A stretch of 53,853 nucleotides of DNA. It comes from Chlamydiales bacterium (GTDB taxonomy: Bacteria > Chlamydiota > Chlamydiia > Chlamydiales > JARBTQ01). Location: assembly GCA_029240075.1 (NCBI GenBank), contig JARBTQ010000018.1, positions 1 through 53,853 of the forward strand. Direction: 5' to 3'. Positions 17,656 through 27,485 of the stretch are shown in pieces. A program made the position numbers and the translations under genes. How positions within the stretch are numbered: the first letter of the stretch is position 1; each line of letters opens with the position of its first letter. Under the pieces are notes generated by a model. That model was not told the DNA's origin, made no database searches, and saw only the letters and a program-made list of their open reading frames with translations.

Positions 17656-19692
17656 ATGACCTTACAAAAAATCCCTTTTTATCCGGTTGAAACTAGTGAT
17701 AAACGCCGTATTGCGGGCTTAGTTTTATTTGTCTTTATCCTTTATGCTATTCTAATTTCACAATTCTATAGAGTGCAAATTATAGAGGGTGCTAAATGGG
17801 TTAAATATGCTCAAGGTCAACATAATCAAACTGTTATAGAGCCATTTCGTAGAGGAACTTTCTGGTCCAATACTTCTATTAAGCGGGGGCATCCAGAGAT
17901 TCCGCAAGCATTTGCAATCGATCTACCTAAATTCCATTTGTACATCGATCCTATGGCTATTCCTGAAACTAGACGCTCTGAAATTGCACAAAAGTTAGGT
18001 GATTTTCTTTCCTTTGCCCCTTCTGATGTTAATTGGATTTTAAAAGAGCTTAATTTACCTTATCGAAGCCGTAAAGTAGCTCCTTGGCTTAGTCAAGAAA
18101 CACGGGATGCTATTAAAGAATGGTGGTTCCCCTATGCTCGTCGTCATAAAATAGCTAGGAATGGGTTATTTTTTCTGAATGATTATCAACGAGCTTATCC
18201 ATTTGATAAGTTACTAGGACAGGTATTGCATACAATTCAAGATACGAAGGAGGAACGCACAAAGCAAGGAATCCCTACAGGTGGGCTAGAAATGTATTTT
18301 AATAATTATCTCAAAGGGAAGCCAGGTAAAAGAATTATTGAGCGTTCTCTACGTCATTCACTTGGTATGGGACAAATCGTTACTCCTCCAGAAAATGGAG
18401 CAGATATTCATCTAAGCATTAACCACTATTTACAAGCCATTGCAGAGGAAGAGTTAGCTAAGGGGGTAAAAAAAGCACGAGCTAAAGGGGGATGGGCTGT
18501 TATGATGGACCCTAATACAGGAGAAATTTTAGTGCTGGCACAATACCCTTTTTTTTCCCCCTCCGATTATCAATACTATTTCAATCATCCTGATTTAATC
18601 TCTTATACTAGGGTAAAAGCTGTAATGGATAGTTATGAGCCAGGCTCTACAACTAAACCTTTAACCCTTGCAGTTTGTCTTATGGCAAATGAAGAATTGA
18701 TCAAAAGAGGGGAGCCCCCCCTTTTTTCACCTCAAGAAAAAATAGCCACTAGTAAGGGAAATTTCCCTGGACGTAAAAAACCTATCGTCGATACTCATTT
18801 ACACTATTATCTCAATATGGATTTGGCATTACAAAAGTCTTCTAATATCTACATGGCACGTATGATTGATCGTGTCATTCAGCGTCTAGGGGATGAATGG
18901 TATCGTAGCGTTTTGCATGATTGTTTTGGATTAGGGCAAAAAACAGGTATAGAGTTGCCCGCGGAATCTGCTGGTATGTTACCTAAACCGGGTAAAACCT
19001 ATCCTAATGGATTGTTAGAATGGTCAGTCCCAACTCCCTATTCTTTAGCAATGGGGTATAATTATCAAGCTACAAGTATACAAATGCTTAGAGCTTATGC
19101 TGTTTTAGCTAATGGTGGTAAACTTGTAACTCCAACCTTAATTCGTAAAATAATTAAGACAGACGTAGAAGGAAAGTCCCAAACTATTCTGGATAATACC
19201 ACAGAAGAAAAGTTAAATGGTCTACCCCTAGTGCTACCCCCCCAGGTTACAAAAGAAGTGCTTAAGAGTATGAAGTTTGTCACCAAGCGTGGAGGGGGAG
19301 CCGTAAGAGCAGATATACATGGTTACACAGAAGCAGGGAAAACAAGTACAGCTCATAAGGCAAAGCAAGGGGCTTATACGAATACCTATTTTTCTACTTT
19401 TATGGGTATTGCTCCTGTTTCTGAGCCACGTTTCATCTTATTGGTAGCTGTTGATGAACCAGAAAGATTTTTCATTCCTGGAGTTGGGGGAAACCATTTT
19501 GGGGGAGCTTGTGCCGCTCCTATTTTTAGAGAAATAGCACGTCGCTCTTTAGAATACCTAGGTACTACGCCAGATGATCCTTACGGTTATCCAGTTGGAG
19601 ATCCTCGACATGATTCAGAAAAAGCGGATTGGACACAGGAGATCCGACAGCTAGAAGAATTATATAAAAGTTGGAATACGACTCCTAAATAA
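17656..19692 (+). CDS. ftsI: Penicillin-binding protein 3 (FtsI), peptidoglycan transpeptidase
   Basis: This class B PBP has an N-terminal membrane anchor (about residues 20-40), a dimerisation domain and a transpeptidase domain. The catalytic SxxK is S331-T-T-K334 (PGSTTKPL) and the SxN motif is S395-S-N397. The third motif, normally KTG, reads K562-T-S564 in EAGKTSTAHK. It crosslinks peptidoglycan during division in a phylum that divides without FtsZ. At 678 residues it is somewhat long for the family, with a loop after the anchor. It ends the rsmH-ftsL-ftsI unit; murE, which I recall next in Chlamydia, is not here. Confidence 0.95.
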   Translation: MTLQKIPFYPVETSDKRRIAGLVLFVFILYAILISQFYRVQIIEGAKWVKYAQGQHNQTVIEPFRRGTFWSNTSIKRGHPEIPQAFAIDLPKFHLYIDPMAIPETRRSEIAQKLGDFLSFAPSDVNWILKELNLPYRSRKVAPWLSQETRDAIKEWWFPYARRHKIARNGLFFLNDYQRAYPFDKLLGQVLHTIQDTKEERTKQGIPTGGLEMYFNNYLKGKPGKRIIERSLRHSLGMGQIVTPPENGADIHLSINHYLQAIAEEELAKGVKKARAKGGWAVMMDPNTGEILVLAQYPFFSPSDYQYYFNHPDLISYTRVKAVMDSYEPGSTTKPLTLAVCLMANEELIKRGEPPLFSPQEKIATSKGNFPGRKKPIVDTHLHYYLNMDLALQKSSNIYMARMIDRVIQRLGDEWYRSVLHDCFGLGQKTGIELPAESAGMLPKPGKTYPNGLLEWSVPTPYSLAMGYNYQATSIQMLRAYAVLANGGKLVTPTLIRKIIKTDVEGKSQTILDNTTEEKLNGLPLVLPPQVTKEVLKSMKFVTKRGGGAVRADIHGYTEAGKTSTAHKAKQGAYTNTYFSTFMGIAPVSEPRFILLVAVDEPERFFIPGVGGNHFGGACAAPIFREIARRSLEYLGTTPDDPYGYPVGDPRHDSEKADWTQEIRQLEELYKSWNTTPK

Positions 19693-19964
19693 TTAGGATA
19701 AAGTCTTCACAAGGCTTTTTTCTTGCAGAGGCATCAGAGCGACCGATAAGGAATTATATAAGAGATCTAATTCAAGTTGCGCCAATTTTCAGGCTAGGTT
19801 ATATAGGCCGTATATCAAGCTTCTTTCCTGCTTTAGGTGTCGAGTATACTAGCAATTATAAGTTAAATTCATTTAGAATTTACGAATTCGCTAATTTATT
19901 CTGCGATAAAGTTTTGGTGTATAAAAGCTTATTGTTATATCAACTTGCAGTCTTTTGGTCGATT

Positions 19965-22415
19965 ATGGAATTAATTAAGAAACAACCTATTACAGTCAAA
20001 TTAATAATGTTATTAATTTTGCCTGTAGCTCTCATGTTTTATTATACTTTGGAAAGTGTACAACACTACAAAAGACAGTATGATGAGTCTGTTGACATAG
20101 AAAATTTAGTCGAGATTATTAAGCCTTGTGTTGAAGTTATCAGAAATCTTCAGAATGAAAGGACACAAGCATACCTTTACTTCGCGAACCTTTCTTCTCC
20201 CGATCTAAGTGTGGTTCTACCTATAAAAGAAGAACAATTAACTCCATTTCAACTAGAGGTAGATAAGGCAATCGAAGTTTTTAAGAAAGTATCTGTTGCT
20301 TATCCGTATGTTTTTGACAATTCTGTTATCAAAGATACATTTGAAAGACAAGTACAGCGTTGGTCACAGGAGCTAGCTAAATTAGGTGCTTTACGACTAG
20401 CTTTCAAGAAAGGTAATGAAGCTCAGAAAGAGGGAATTTCCCAGTATAATCAAATGATACAAGAGGGATTGCATACAGTTCAAACACTGCTATTTGCAAT
20501 TGACGTTCCCCATTTTCTATCTTCTTTTAATGGTCTCAATCACTGGCTACGTTATATAGAAGAAGTAGATGCTGAAACTTACTTAATTGCCGAAGGATTA
20601 ATTAATCCACAAATGCTTTCACATCTGCCTCAAAGAATCGAAGATTTAAAAAGTTGGCAGAAAGAGTACTTAGAAAGCGCAAAGATCATGTGTCCTGCTA
20701 CTATTCTAGATGCAATACAAGCAAACATTAACAGAGTTTCTAAACAAGAGATAAAACAGTTAGAGAAAGTTTTATTAGAATCTGCTCAGTCTGGTGCTGT
20801 AAAGTCAGAAGTGTTTTTAAAATGGCTTCAAGCGCAGAAGATAGAGAAGGAATTGTTGTTTAGCGTAACTCATGAAATGTATAATGAATGGAATGATTCT
20901 GCCGCACAACTAAAGTTCACAGCAAACCGTGCTTATATAGCAGCTATCATCTCAAATCTATTTGCAGTAGCAGTTTCTTTATTCCTCTTTATTTGGTTAA
21001 TTAAACTTATCAAGAATCAATTAAGGTACATTGAAAACATCACAGATAACTTGGCCAAAGGAGACTTTACGCAGGTAGTAGAAGTTGATGGACAAGATGA
21101 AATAGTACAGCTAGCAAAGACCATCAATAATTCTTTGACAGATCAATTGCAGTCAATGATTATTCAAATAAGACGAACTAATGATGGCATTGCCAATTCT
21201 ACAGAGGAATTGATTGGATCTTCTCGAAGGGTTGGAAATACGGCAAAAAAACAAGTACAATTAGTTCAAGAAATCTCAAGCACAATTAATGACTCCGCAG
21301 AATTTGTTCAAGTAGCAGCTTCTAAGGCTCAAGAAATTTCACAAATGGCTCATAGTACTGAAGTCACTGTTGAGAAAGGTCTTGAAATGGTTCATGTGAA
21401 TCAGAGTAAAATGGAGAATATTAAAGAAACTAACGTAGTTACAATCCAAGGAATCAAGCTTTTGGGCGACCAAATTAGTACGATTTGGGATATCGTAAAT
21501 ATGATTAATGCAATAGCAGACCAAACTAAGATCATTGCGTTTAACGCTGAGCTAGAGGCCTCTGCAGCTGGAGAGGCTGGAAAAAACTTTCAGATTGTTG
21601 CTACAGAGATTAGACGCTTAGCTGATAATACAGTCACTTCTACCAATGAGATTAAAACTAAAATTCAAGAGATCCAGAAGGCGTCAGATTTGCTAGTTCT
21701 CAAAGCAGAAGAGGAAACCAGTAAAATCCAAGAAGGTTGGGAATCTTCAAGACAGCTAGGGGAAATATTTGCAACCATTGCGGAGTCCTCTAAGGTGTCA
21801 GTTAATTCTGCAAAAAGTGTAACAAATACAATTCAGCAACAGCTATCAGCTTTTGAGCAGGTAACAAGTATATTACGAAATGTTACAGAGAATGTTAAGA
21901 AGTTAGATTTTATTACCGAAGGAAATAATAAAGTAGTAATAGCTCTTAAAGGGATTGTTAACCGTTTGCAGACACTCTGTAATCAATTTAAGACTGTCGA
22001 TATCAAAGATGATAAAATCTTTATAGCTTGGCAGCCTGGCTATGACTTGGGGGTTGCTTCAATGGATGAACAGCATAAGCAACTGGTGCGCTTGATGAAT
22101 GATCTTTTCGATGCTATGCAGAAGAAAGAGGTAAAGCCTATTGTGGATATTTTAGATGGATTAGTGCAGTATACAGAATATCACTTTGAGCAGGAGGAGC
22201 TTTTAATGGAACTTAATAACTATCCTGAGCTCGAAGGGCATGCTGAAATTCATCACGGTTTTAGCGGAAAAATTGAGAGATTCAAACAAAGCTATTTAGA
22301 AGGTAAAGAGGACCTTTCAGAGGAGTTACTGGACTTCCTGCAAAAATGGCTTATAAATCACATTTTAGTACAAGATAAAGCCTATGCCCCCCATATTAAA
22401 AAATTTCCCGATTAA
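19965..22415 (+). CDS. Chemoreceptor-like protein: NIT sensor, HAMP, MCP signalling domain and C-terminal bacteriohemerythrin
   Basis: I chose ATG 19965 (816 residues), giving MELIKKQPITVKLIML, over the upstream TTG 19914. A first membrane span (about 12-30) and an extracytoplasmic NIT-type helical domain (core IRNLQNERTQAYLYF) precede a second span (about 323-345), HAMP (345-395) and an MCP hairpin with tip IADQTKIIAFNAELEASAAG (near 517-536). From 689 it is a bacteriohemerythrin with all expected di-iron ligands: DEQHK, HFEQEE, HAEIHH, and HILVQD. Such domains bind oxygen or report redox or NO. The tip lacks the conserved Arg of EAARAGE, and no che gene is nearby, so its output is unclear. 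Confidence 0.9.
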   Translation: MELIKKQPITVKLIMLLILPVALMFYYTLESVQHYKRQYDESVDIENLVEIIKPCVEVIRNLQNERTQAYLYFANLSSPDLSVVLPIKEEQLTPFQLEVDKAIEVFKKVSVAYPYVFDNSVIKDTFERQVQRWSQELAKLGALRLAFKKGNEAQKEGISQYNQMIQEGLHTVQTLLFAIDVPHFLSSFNGLNHWLRYIEEVDAETYLIAEGLINPQMLSHLPQRIEDLKSWQKEYLESAKIMCPATILDAIQANINRVSKQEIKQLEKVLLESAQSGAVKSEVFLKWLQAQKIEKELLFSVTHEMYNEWNDSAAQLKFTANRAYIAAIISNLFAVAVSLFLFIWLIKLIKNQLRYIENITDNLAKGDFTQVVEVDGQDEIVQLAKTINNSLTDQLQSMIIQIRRTNDGIANSTEELIGSSRRVGNTAKKQVQLVQEISSTINDSAEFVQVAASKAQEISQMAHSTEVTVEKGLEMVHVNQSKMENIKETNVVTIQGIKLLGDQISTIWDIVNMINAIADQTKIIAFNAELEASAAGEAGKNFQIVATEIRRLADNTVTSTNEIKTKIQEIQKASDLLVLKAEEETSKIQEGWESSRQLGEIFATIAESSKVSVNSAKSVTNTIQQQLSAFEQVTSILRNVTENVKKLDFITEGNNKVVIALKGIVNRLQTLCNQFKTVDIKDDKIFIAWQPGYDLGVASMDEQHKQLVRLMNDLFDAMQKKEVKPIVDILDGLVQYTEYHFEQEELLMELNNYPELEGHAEIHHGFSGKIERFKQSYLEGKEDLSEELLDFLQKWLINHILVQDKAYAPHIKKFPD

Positions 22416-22441
22416 TTTAGACGAATAAAAGGGAAAGACAG

Positions 22442-22565
22442 CTCAGCTTATTAGATGCTTGAAATGTAAGATTGAAAGGAGCTAATAAGCTGAGGTTCCC
22501 TCTTTCAAAATTAGTTTTATAGAGATCTATGGCTACTAAAAATGAGAGATTGAAAGAGGAACCTC
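22442..22565. terminator. Overlapping inverted repeats between convergent genes
   Basis: A perfect 13-bp inverted repeat, CTCAGCTTATTAG (22442-22454) and CTAATAAGCTGAG (22482-22494), overlaps a second pair, GAGGTTCCCTCTTTCAA (22492-22508) and TTGAAAGAGGAACCTC (22550-22565). They share bases and so could be alternative folds. Lying between two convergent stops, they probably end transcription from both sides, although neither is followed by a long T run. Confidence 0.55.
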
Positions 22566-22580
22566 TAAAGTATACTTCTC

Positions 22581-23966
22581 TTAATATCTATTGACTTGTG
22601 CTAAAATATCATGTGCTATTGCAAGAGAATTGGCAACACAGTCATTAACAGCTACACCATGAAAATTATTTCCGCTTATATAAAGACGGTCAGTCTTAGA
22701 TTGAATCGCCTGTTTCAAGGAGTGTAATCTCTGATAATGGCCTACGTGGTACTGTGGGATTGCTTTCTGGAAACAATGTATTTTGACAAAATCTGGATAT
22801 GCTTTGATTCCCACATGTTTTCTTAAGGAATTCAAAACCATATCTAGTAGATCATCTTTGTGAAGATCTTTATCTGCTCGAACCATAGCTGTCAGCCTTG
22901 TTTGATTAGGCGTTAAGTTCTGCTCGGGGAAAAAACTAGAATCAAAAACAGCACCTAATAATTTTTCTTGCTCTTTTGTAGGAACAAGGTAGCCAAAACC
23001 GTTATATTTGCCTAGTATATCTTTACGATATCCTAGGTTTACTAGGTTTATAGGTAAAGAATTTATCTTTTCTAGAGTTTGACTTGCAGTAGGTAGCCAG
23101 TCAATTAATAGAGTAGCTAAATTATGAGAAGGGATTGTACTTATTACATAATCACTTAAAAAACAGGCTTCATCTGTATAGACTTCAATCTGTTTTTGTT
23201 TAGGAATAATCGCTGTTACTTTCTGGTTGAGTTTGATTGAGCTTTGAGAATGTAAACTTAAAGAAGTGATCAAGGTTTCCATCCCCCCTTTGAAGCTAAA
23301 CAAAGGGGTATTGCGTAAATGTTCTAATTTAGGGGAGAGGGGAGAGGGGGAAGCCTTCTTCTTAGTGATAAATCCCCGAATTAAAGAACCATTGGCCTTT
23401 GCTGTTTCGTATAATAATGGAAAGCAAGAGCGAATAGATAATTTTTTCATATCCCCTGCGTAGATGCCTAGCACCATAGGATCTATAAGTCTATCTGCAA
23501 TAGCCCCGCTAAGATGGCGACAAAAAAAGTCATAAATGCTTTCATCATCTTTTTGGACATTAGAAGTACACAAATCACGTAATAAAGCAGATATCAACCC
23601 TTTTGTTAGAGGAGAGGATAAAAATTGCCATAAGTTTTCAGGTAATGCTTGTAGCTCTTGATTATGCCAAATGAATCTGCGCTTTGCTGTATTATTAGCC
23701 CCAATAAGTTCATTAGTCAGCCCTAATTCCTCGGCTAATTGTAAGGTTAGCATACCACGCCTTTTAGATTGGCACCCTCTAGGCCCTAGTTCAAATAGAA
23801 AGTTATCGTCGTGATAAGTTTGTATCCATCCGCCTAGCCTAGACGAGCTTTCAAGTAGGGTAACTCTTAAATCATCGCCCAAGAGCTTTTTAAGATAGTA
23901 CGCAGTACATAATCCAGAGATTCCTCCCCCTATAATTGTAATGTGTAAGTTACCTTTATCAGTCAT
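22581..23966 (-). CDS. hemY: Protoporphyrinogen oxidase (HemY type, FAD-dependent)
   Basis: The enzyme oxidises protoporphyrinogen IX (or coproporphyrinogen III) to the porphyrin, one step before ferrochelatase. The N-terminal dinucleotide-binding fold IIGGGISGLCTAYYLKKLLG, the following ESSSRLGGWIQT and FELGPRG, and the C-terminal FAD-binding segment LYISGNNFHGVAVNDCV are those of oxygen-dependent PPO. At 461 residues it is full length. It starts 3 bp after the stop of the PgpH-like gene, so the two are probably one transcript. Chlamydial genomes often call this gene hemG, but the protein is of HemY type. Confidence 0.93.
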   Translation of the reverse strand: MTDKGNLHITIIGGGISGLCTAYYLKKLLGDDLRVTLLESSSRLGGWIQTYHDDNFLFELGPRGCQSKRRGMLTLQLAEELGLTNELIGANNTAKRRFIWHNQELQALPENLWQFLSSPLTKGLISALLRDLCTSNVQKDDESIYDFFCRHLSGAIADRLIDPMVLGIYAGDMKKLSIRSCFPLLYETAKANGSLIRGFITKKKASPSPLSPKLEHLRNTPLFSFKGGMETLITSLSLHSQSSIKLNQKVTAIIPKQKQIEVYTDEACFLSDYVISTIPSHNLATLLIDWLPTASQTLEKINSLPINLVNLGYRKDILGKYNGFGYLVPTKEQEKLLGAVFDSSFFPEQNLTPNQTRLTAMVRADKDLHKDDLLDMVLNSLRKHVGIKAYPDFVKIHCFQKAIPQYHVGHYQRLHSLKQAIQSKTDRLYISGNNFHGVAVNDCVANSLAIAHDILAQVNRY

Positions 23967-23969
23967 ATT

Positions 23970-26102
23970 TTACATAGCATTAGATGGATATTTAATTCTC
24001 ATATGTGCGCTAGCTAATAATGTTGAGATGATACTATCTTTAATAATAGCTATTTCTTCAAAAGTTAGTGCGCATTGGTCAAATTGAGCAGACTGTATTT
24101 TATTTGCTATAATTTTTTCGATTAAAGTTCGCAAATTGCTTTCCGTGCACTCGTCTAAGCTACGAGAAGCAGCTTCGATGCAATCAACTATCATTATAAT
24201 AGCTGATTCTTTAGATCGAGGTTTAGGTCCGTTATAACGAAATAATTGTTCATCAACCTGGTCATTGCCTGTGAGCTTGCATTGTTTTAAATAAAAATAG
24301 CGAGCACTTGTTGTTCCATGATGCTCTTGAATAATATCTATAAAAGCTTCTGGCAAGCCCATTTTACGGGCCAGCATAACACCATCTGCTACATGTTTAA
24401 TTATAACTTGTGCTGACTCTAAAGGGGTTAGTAATTGGTGCATATTTATTTCAGATTGCTGATTTTCAATGAAGTATGCAGGATTAGTAATTTTGCCAAT
24501 GTCATGATAAAGAGCCGCTACTCGGCAAAAAAGTCCATTTGCTTGTATGGCAAGAGCAGCAGATTCAGCTAAATTAGCAACTGCTAGAGTATGTTGATAT
24601 GTACCAGGGGCTTCAATGCTTAACCTTCTTAATAGCGGACTTGAAGTATCCATGTATTCCATTAAGCTAAGATCTGTAACTATGCAAAAGACAGATTCAA
24701 ATATGGGTAAAATTCCTATGAGGATAATGCTACTTGCAAGGAAAAAGATAAAAGTACTTATAAGCGGTGGGTAAATAACAGAGAGGGCGGATTGATTAGC
24801 AAGACAAGCTGCTATAATAAACATGCTGCAAGTTAACCAGCCTTTAATAGCAACTACAAACACATCTTTTCTGCGATGAAGGTTTGTGGTATTAAGAACT
24901 GCAGAAACAGATCCTAGTAAATTTAAAATTAAAAAGTCCTCTTGTCTAAAGCTTAAACCTATGCAAAGAGCAATGGATAGTAATCCAGAAATCAACCAAG
25001 CGATATGACTATTGATTAAAATACAAAATAGCATTGCTGAAAATGGTGTAATTAATGGGTACTGTAAAAAATCTTCAACATAGTCAGAATTATGAAATGC
25101 TAAATATTCTACAAGTTTGGCTATTACCAAAGTTAAGATAACAATTGTGGCTATCAGACTGATTTGCTTGTTTGAATTAAAAATGATTGGATAGAAATTT
25201 TTTATATAGGTAATTACTATCGTCGTCATTACAAAAGCTATAAGAAACGATGCCCCTAGATTTTTAAAATCCCAATATTTGAAACGTCTTTCCTGAAAAG
25301 TTGATTTAAGAGCACTTAATAAAGCTATATGATAGGGCGAAATTTTCTCCCCTTTTTCAAGAATAGTCGTTCCGGCTGTTACTTTTTGGTAGATGTCGGG
25401 AATAGTAGCTTGTGCTATTGAACGAACCTCTATTTCAGTAATAAGATCTTCTTGAAATAACCATTTATATTGTCGGATGTCATTAATAATAAGTTTTTGA
25501 ATAGGAGATAATTGAACATTGCTAAAAGCGTCTTCTATAAGAGTATCGTATACATTCGAAGGAAAGGGGAGTGGTGTGGTTGTAGTCTCTGGTATAAATA
25601 ATAGATAAGATTCATTACTAAGATTTAATTCCTTTCGTTTTTGCAAAGTATGAGCATCTGTATAATAAGTTGTCGTTAGTACTTTCTCCAATCGGTCCAA
25701 AGTATTTGAAATTTCCTCAAATTTGGCACCGTGAATAGCTGTGTCTTCTGACTGATAACGGCTTAAATAATTTTCATACTGTATACGTTGTTGATTGAAT
25801 GTTTTAGGATCAATCTTATAAATTTTTCCTAAATGCTGAATGACCTCCTGTCGGCGTTGATTGATCTCAGATTCATCCAAAAACTCAAAGTCAATTGGGG
25901 CCAAAATCTCTTTTTTGGAAATTGTATTTAATGAAGGTATATCAAAACGTATATTGTGAAGATAAAAAAAACAACTTAGACATAGTATGACTAAGATACC
26001 TAGGGTTAATCTTATTGTAAAACTATGATCTAGAAATGAGGCAATAAAAGGGATGCCCCACTTTGATTTCTCGCTCATCTCTGACTGAAAATGACTATCC
26101 AA
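23970..26102 (-). CDS. pgpH: 7TM-HD membrane phosphohydrolase (PgpH-type c-di-AMP phosphodiesterase)
   Basis: An N-terminal anchor is followed by a large extracytoplasmic domain (about residues 50-270), then a block of seven membrane spans (about 275-480) and a cytoplasmic HD domain. The HD core includes TYQHTLAVANLAESAALAI and ALYHDIGKITNP, with H533-D534 as the signature pair, and later IQEHHGTTSARYFY. This is the PgpH (YqfF) architecture, which hydrolyses c-di-AMP to pApA in Gram-positive bacteria; Chlamydia is known to make c-di-AMP. The 710-residue length fits. It precedes hemY by 3 bp. Function by homology is likely but not proven for chlamydiae. Confidence 0.9.
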   Translation of the reverse strand: MDSHFQSEMSEKSKWGIPFIASFLDHSFTIRLTLGILVILCLSCFFYLHNIRFDIPSLNTISKKEILAPIDFEFLDESEINQRRQEVIQHLGKIYKIDPKTFNQQRIQYENYLSRYQSEDTAIHGAKFEEISNTLDRLEKVLTTTYYTDAHTLQKRKELNLSNESYLLFIPETTTTPLPFPSNVYDTLIEDAFSNVQLSPIQKLIINDIRQYKWLFQEDLITEIEVRSIAQATIPDIYQKVTAGTTILEKGEKISPYHIALLSALKSTFQERRFKYWDFKNLGASFLIAFVMTTIVITYIKNFYPIIFNSNKQISLIATIVILTLVIAKLVEYLAFHNSDYVEDFLQYPLITPFSAMLFCILINSHIAWLISGLLSIALCIGLSFRQEDFLILNLLGSVSAVLNTTNLHRRKDVFVVAIKGWLTCSMFIIAACLANQSALSVIYPPLISTFIFFLASSIILIGILPIFESVFCIVTDLSLMEYMDTSSPLLRRLSIEAPGTYQHTLAVANLAESAALAIQANGLFCRVAALYHDIGKITNPAYFIENQQSEINMHQLLTPLESAQVIIKHVADGVMLARKMGLPEAFIDIIQEHHGTTSARYFYLKQCKLTGNDQVDEQLFRYNGPKPRSKESAIIMIVDCIEAASRSLDECTESNLRTLIEKIIANKIQSAQFDQCALTFEEIAIIKDSIISTLLASAHMRIKYPSNAM

Positions 26103-26531
26103 AAATATCCCCCAGGTTATGTTCTGTACTGCTATAAGGTGCTAGCATAGGTATTTTCTATATTTTGTTTATTCTATAGCACATTGGCAATGAATTAATA
26201 AGCCTTATTTTTAAATAAATTGACAAAGCTTTAATATTTACTCAGCTTGATTAGCTAGTAATTACTCCAACTAAAGCAATACACTTAAAAAGTAGAAAAT
26301 GCAACCCCTGTACAAATTGTCCTACCAAGTAGGTATTTGTAATTTTTAAGTAAGTTACTAAGAGCTTGTATCCGCAGTCACATGAAAAAACGTTACAGCA
26401 GCAAATAATTTTATAATAATCAACTAGCTCAAATTTGGCGAGGATAAATAAACAATTGCTAGTTTAAAAGGGTTCCTATAGCATTCTGAGTAAATACGAG
26501 TCTTTACTAATAATAAGGCCCTTTTAGATTT
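26103..26531. other. Divergent intergenic region
   Basis: This 429-bp gap lies between the divergent pgpH-like and ribF genes. I looked for an FMN riboswitch ahead of ribF and found no matching conserved blocks. There is no tRNA or strong hairpin. The sequence is AT-rich and presumably holds promoters for both strands. Confidence 0.45.
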
Positions 26532-27485
26532 ATGGATAGATTATATAATTATCCTCCCTGTACTATAGCTGTATCTCAACCCTGCGTTCTGACAATTGGA
26601 ACTTTTGACGGAGTACATTTGGGACATCGATACCTTTTGAAACATATATCTAAAAATGCTGCGATGTCTGTTGTCATTACTTTTGACCCTATACCTTATT
26701 CCGTATTAAATTCGCTTAGCCCTATAAAACCTATCATTAGTCTGGAGCATAGACTAGATTTATTGGAAGAGTTAGGGATTGCAAAAACTATTGTATTGCC
26801 ATTTACGCAAAATTTAATGCAACAATCAGCTGAATTGTTTTTAGCAGAAGTGCAGAGTAAAGTCCCCCTTTCAAAATTAGTACTAGGTTTCGATTCAGTA
26901 TTAGGAAAAAATAAGGAGGGTGACCCATCATTAATCTATAAAATAGGAAAAAAATTGGGGTTTGAAGTAGACTATCTTGATCAATACAATCTTGTAGAGC
27001 ATGAACAAATGGTATCGAGTAGTTCCATTAGGGCTAATCTTCAAGAAGGGCGTCTGGATTTGGTTGAAAGTTTACTTGGTAGGAAATTTAGTATCAAAGG
27101 CTCTCCGGTAGTAGGGAGAGGACTTGGTAAAAAAATAGGTTTCCCTACCATCAATTTGCTTGTTAAAGGCTTATCCCTTCCTCCCTATGGCGTGTATGCA
27201 GTCACTTTGCTAGATCAAAATAGAGCAAGTTATATCGGGATAGCAAATTTAGGTAAAGCTCCTTCCGTAAGGGATCTCAGAGAAGATCCTTTTTTAGAAG
27301 TCCATCTATTAAATGCAAATGTACCCTATGATTTAAAGACTGTTGAGGTTATATTTCACGTTTTTCTACGCGCAGAAAAACGATTTAAAAGTCTTTTAGA
27401 TTTAAAAAAACAAATTCAAAACGACATTGAGCAAGCATTAATTTTATTCAAAAAGATTGTAACAACAAATCGATCCAACGATTAA
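26532..27485 (+). CDS. ribF: Bifunctional riboflavin kinase/FAD synthetase
   Basis: RibF turns riboflavin into FMN and then FAD. The N-terminal nucleotidyltransferase domain shows TIGTFDGVHLGHRYLL, with the HxGH type motif, and later VSSSSIRANLQEG. The C-terminal kinase domain shows GRGLGKKIGFPTINL and PPYGVYAVTL. The 317-residue length is normal. It is a single gene with 429 bp upstream and 260 bp downstream. FAD supply is relevant to HemY encoded nearby, but there is no sign of shared regulation. Confidence 0.95.
   Translation: MDRLYNYPPCTIAVSQPCVLTIGTFDGVHLGHRYLLKHISKNAAMSVVITFDPIPYSVLNSLSPIKPIISLEHRLDLLEELGIAKTIVLPFTQNLMQQSAELFLAEVQSKVPLSKLVLGFDSVLGKNKEGDPSLIYKIGKKLGFEVDYLDQYNLVEHEQMVSSSSIRANLQEGRLDLVESLLGRKFSIKGSPVVGRGLGKKIGFPTINLLVKGLSLPPYGVYAVTLLDQNRASYIGIANLGKAPSVRDLREDPFLEVHLLNANVPYDLKTVEVIFHVFLRAEKRFKSLLDLKKQIQNDIEQALILFKKIVTTNRSND

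Noticed and set aside
19914-19964. Upstream TTG start for the chemoreceptor-like gene
   Set aside because: ATG 19965 gives a normal receptor N-terminus with basic residues before the first membrane span; the extra 17 residues have no support.
26103-26531. FMN riboswitch ahead of ribF
   Set aside because: None of the conserved FMN-element blocks is visible on the plus strand.
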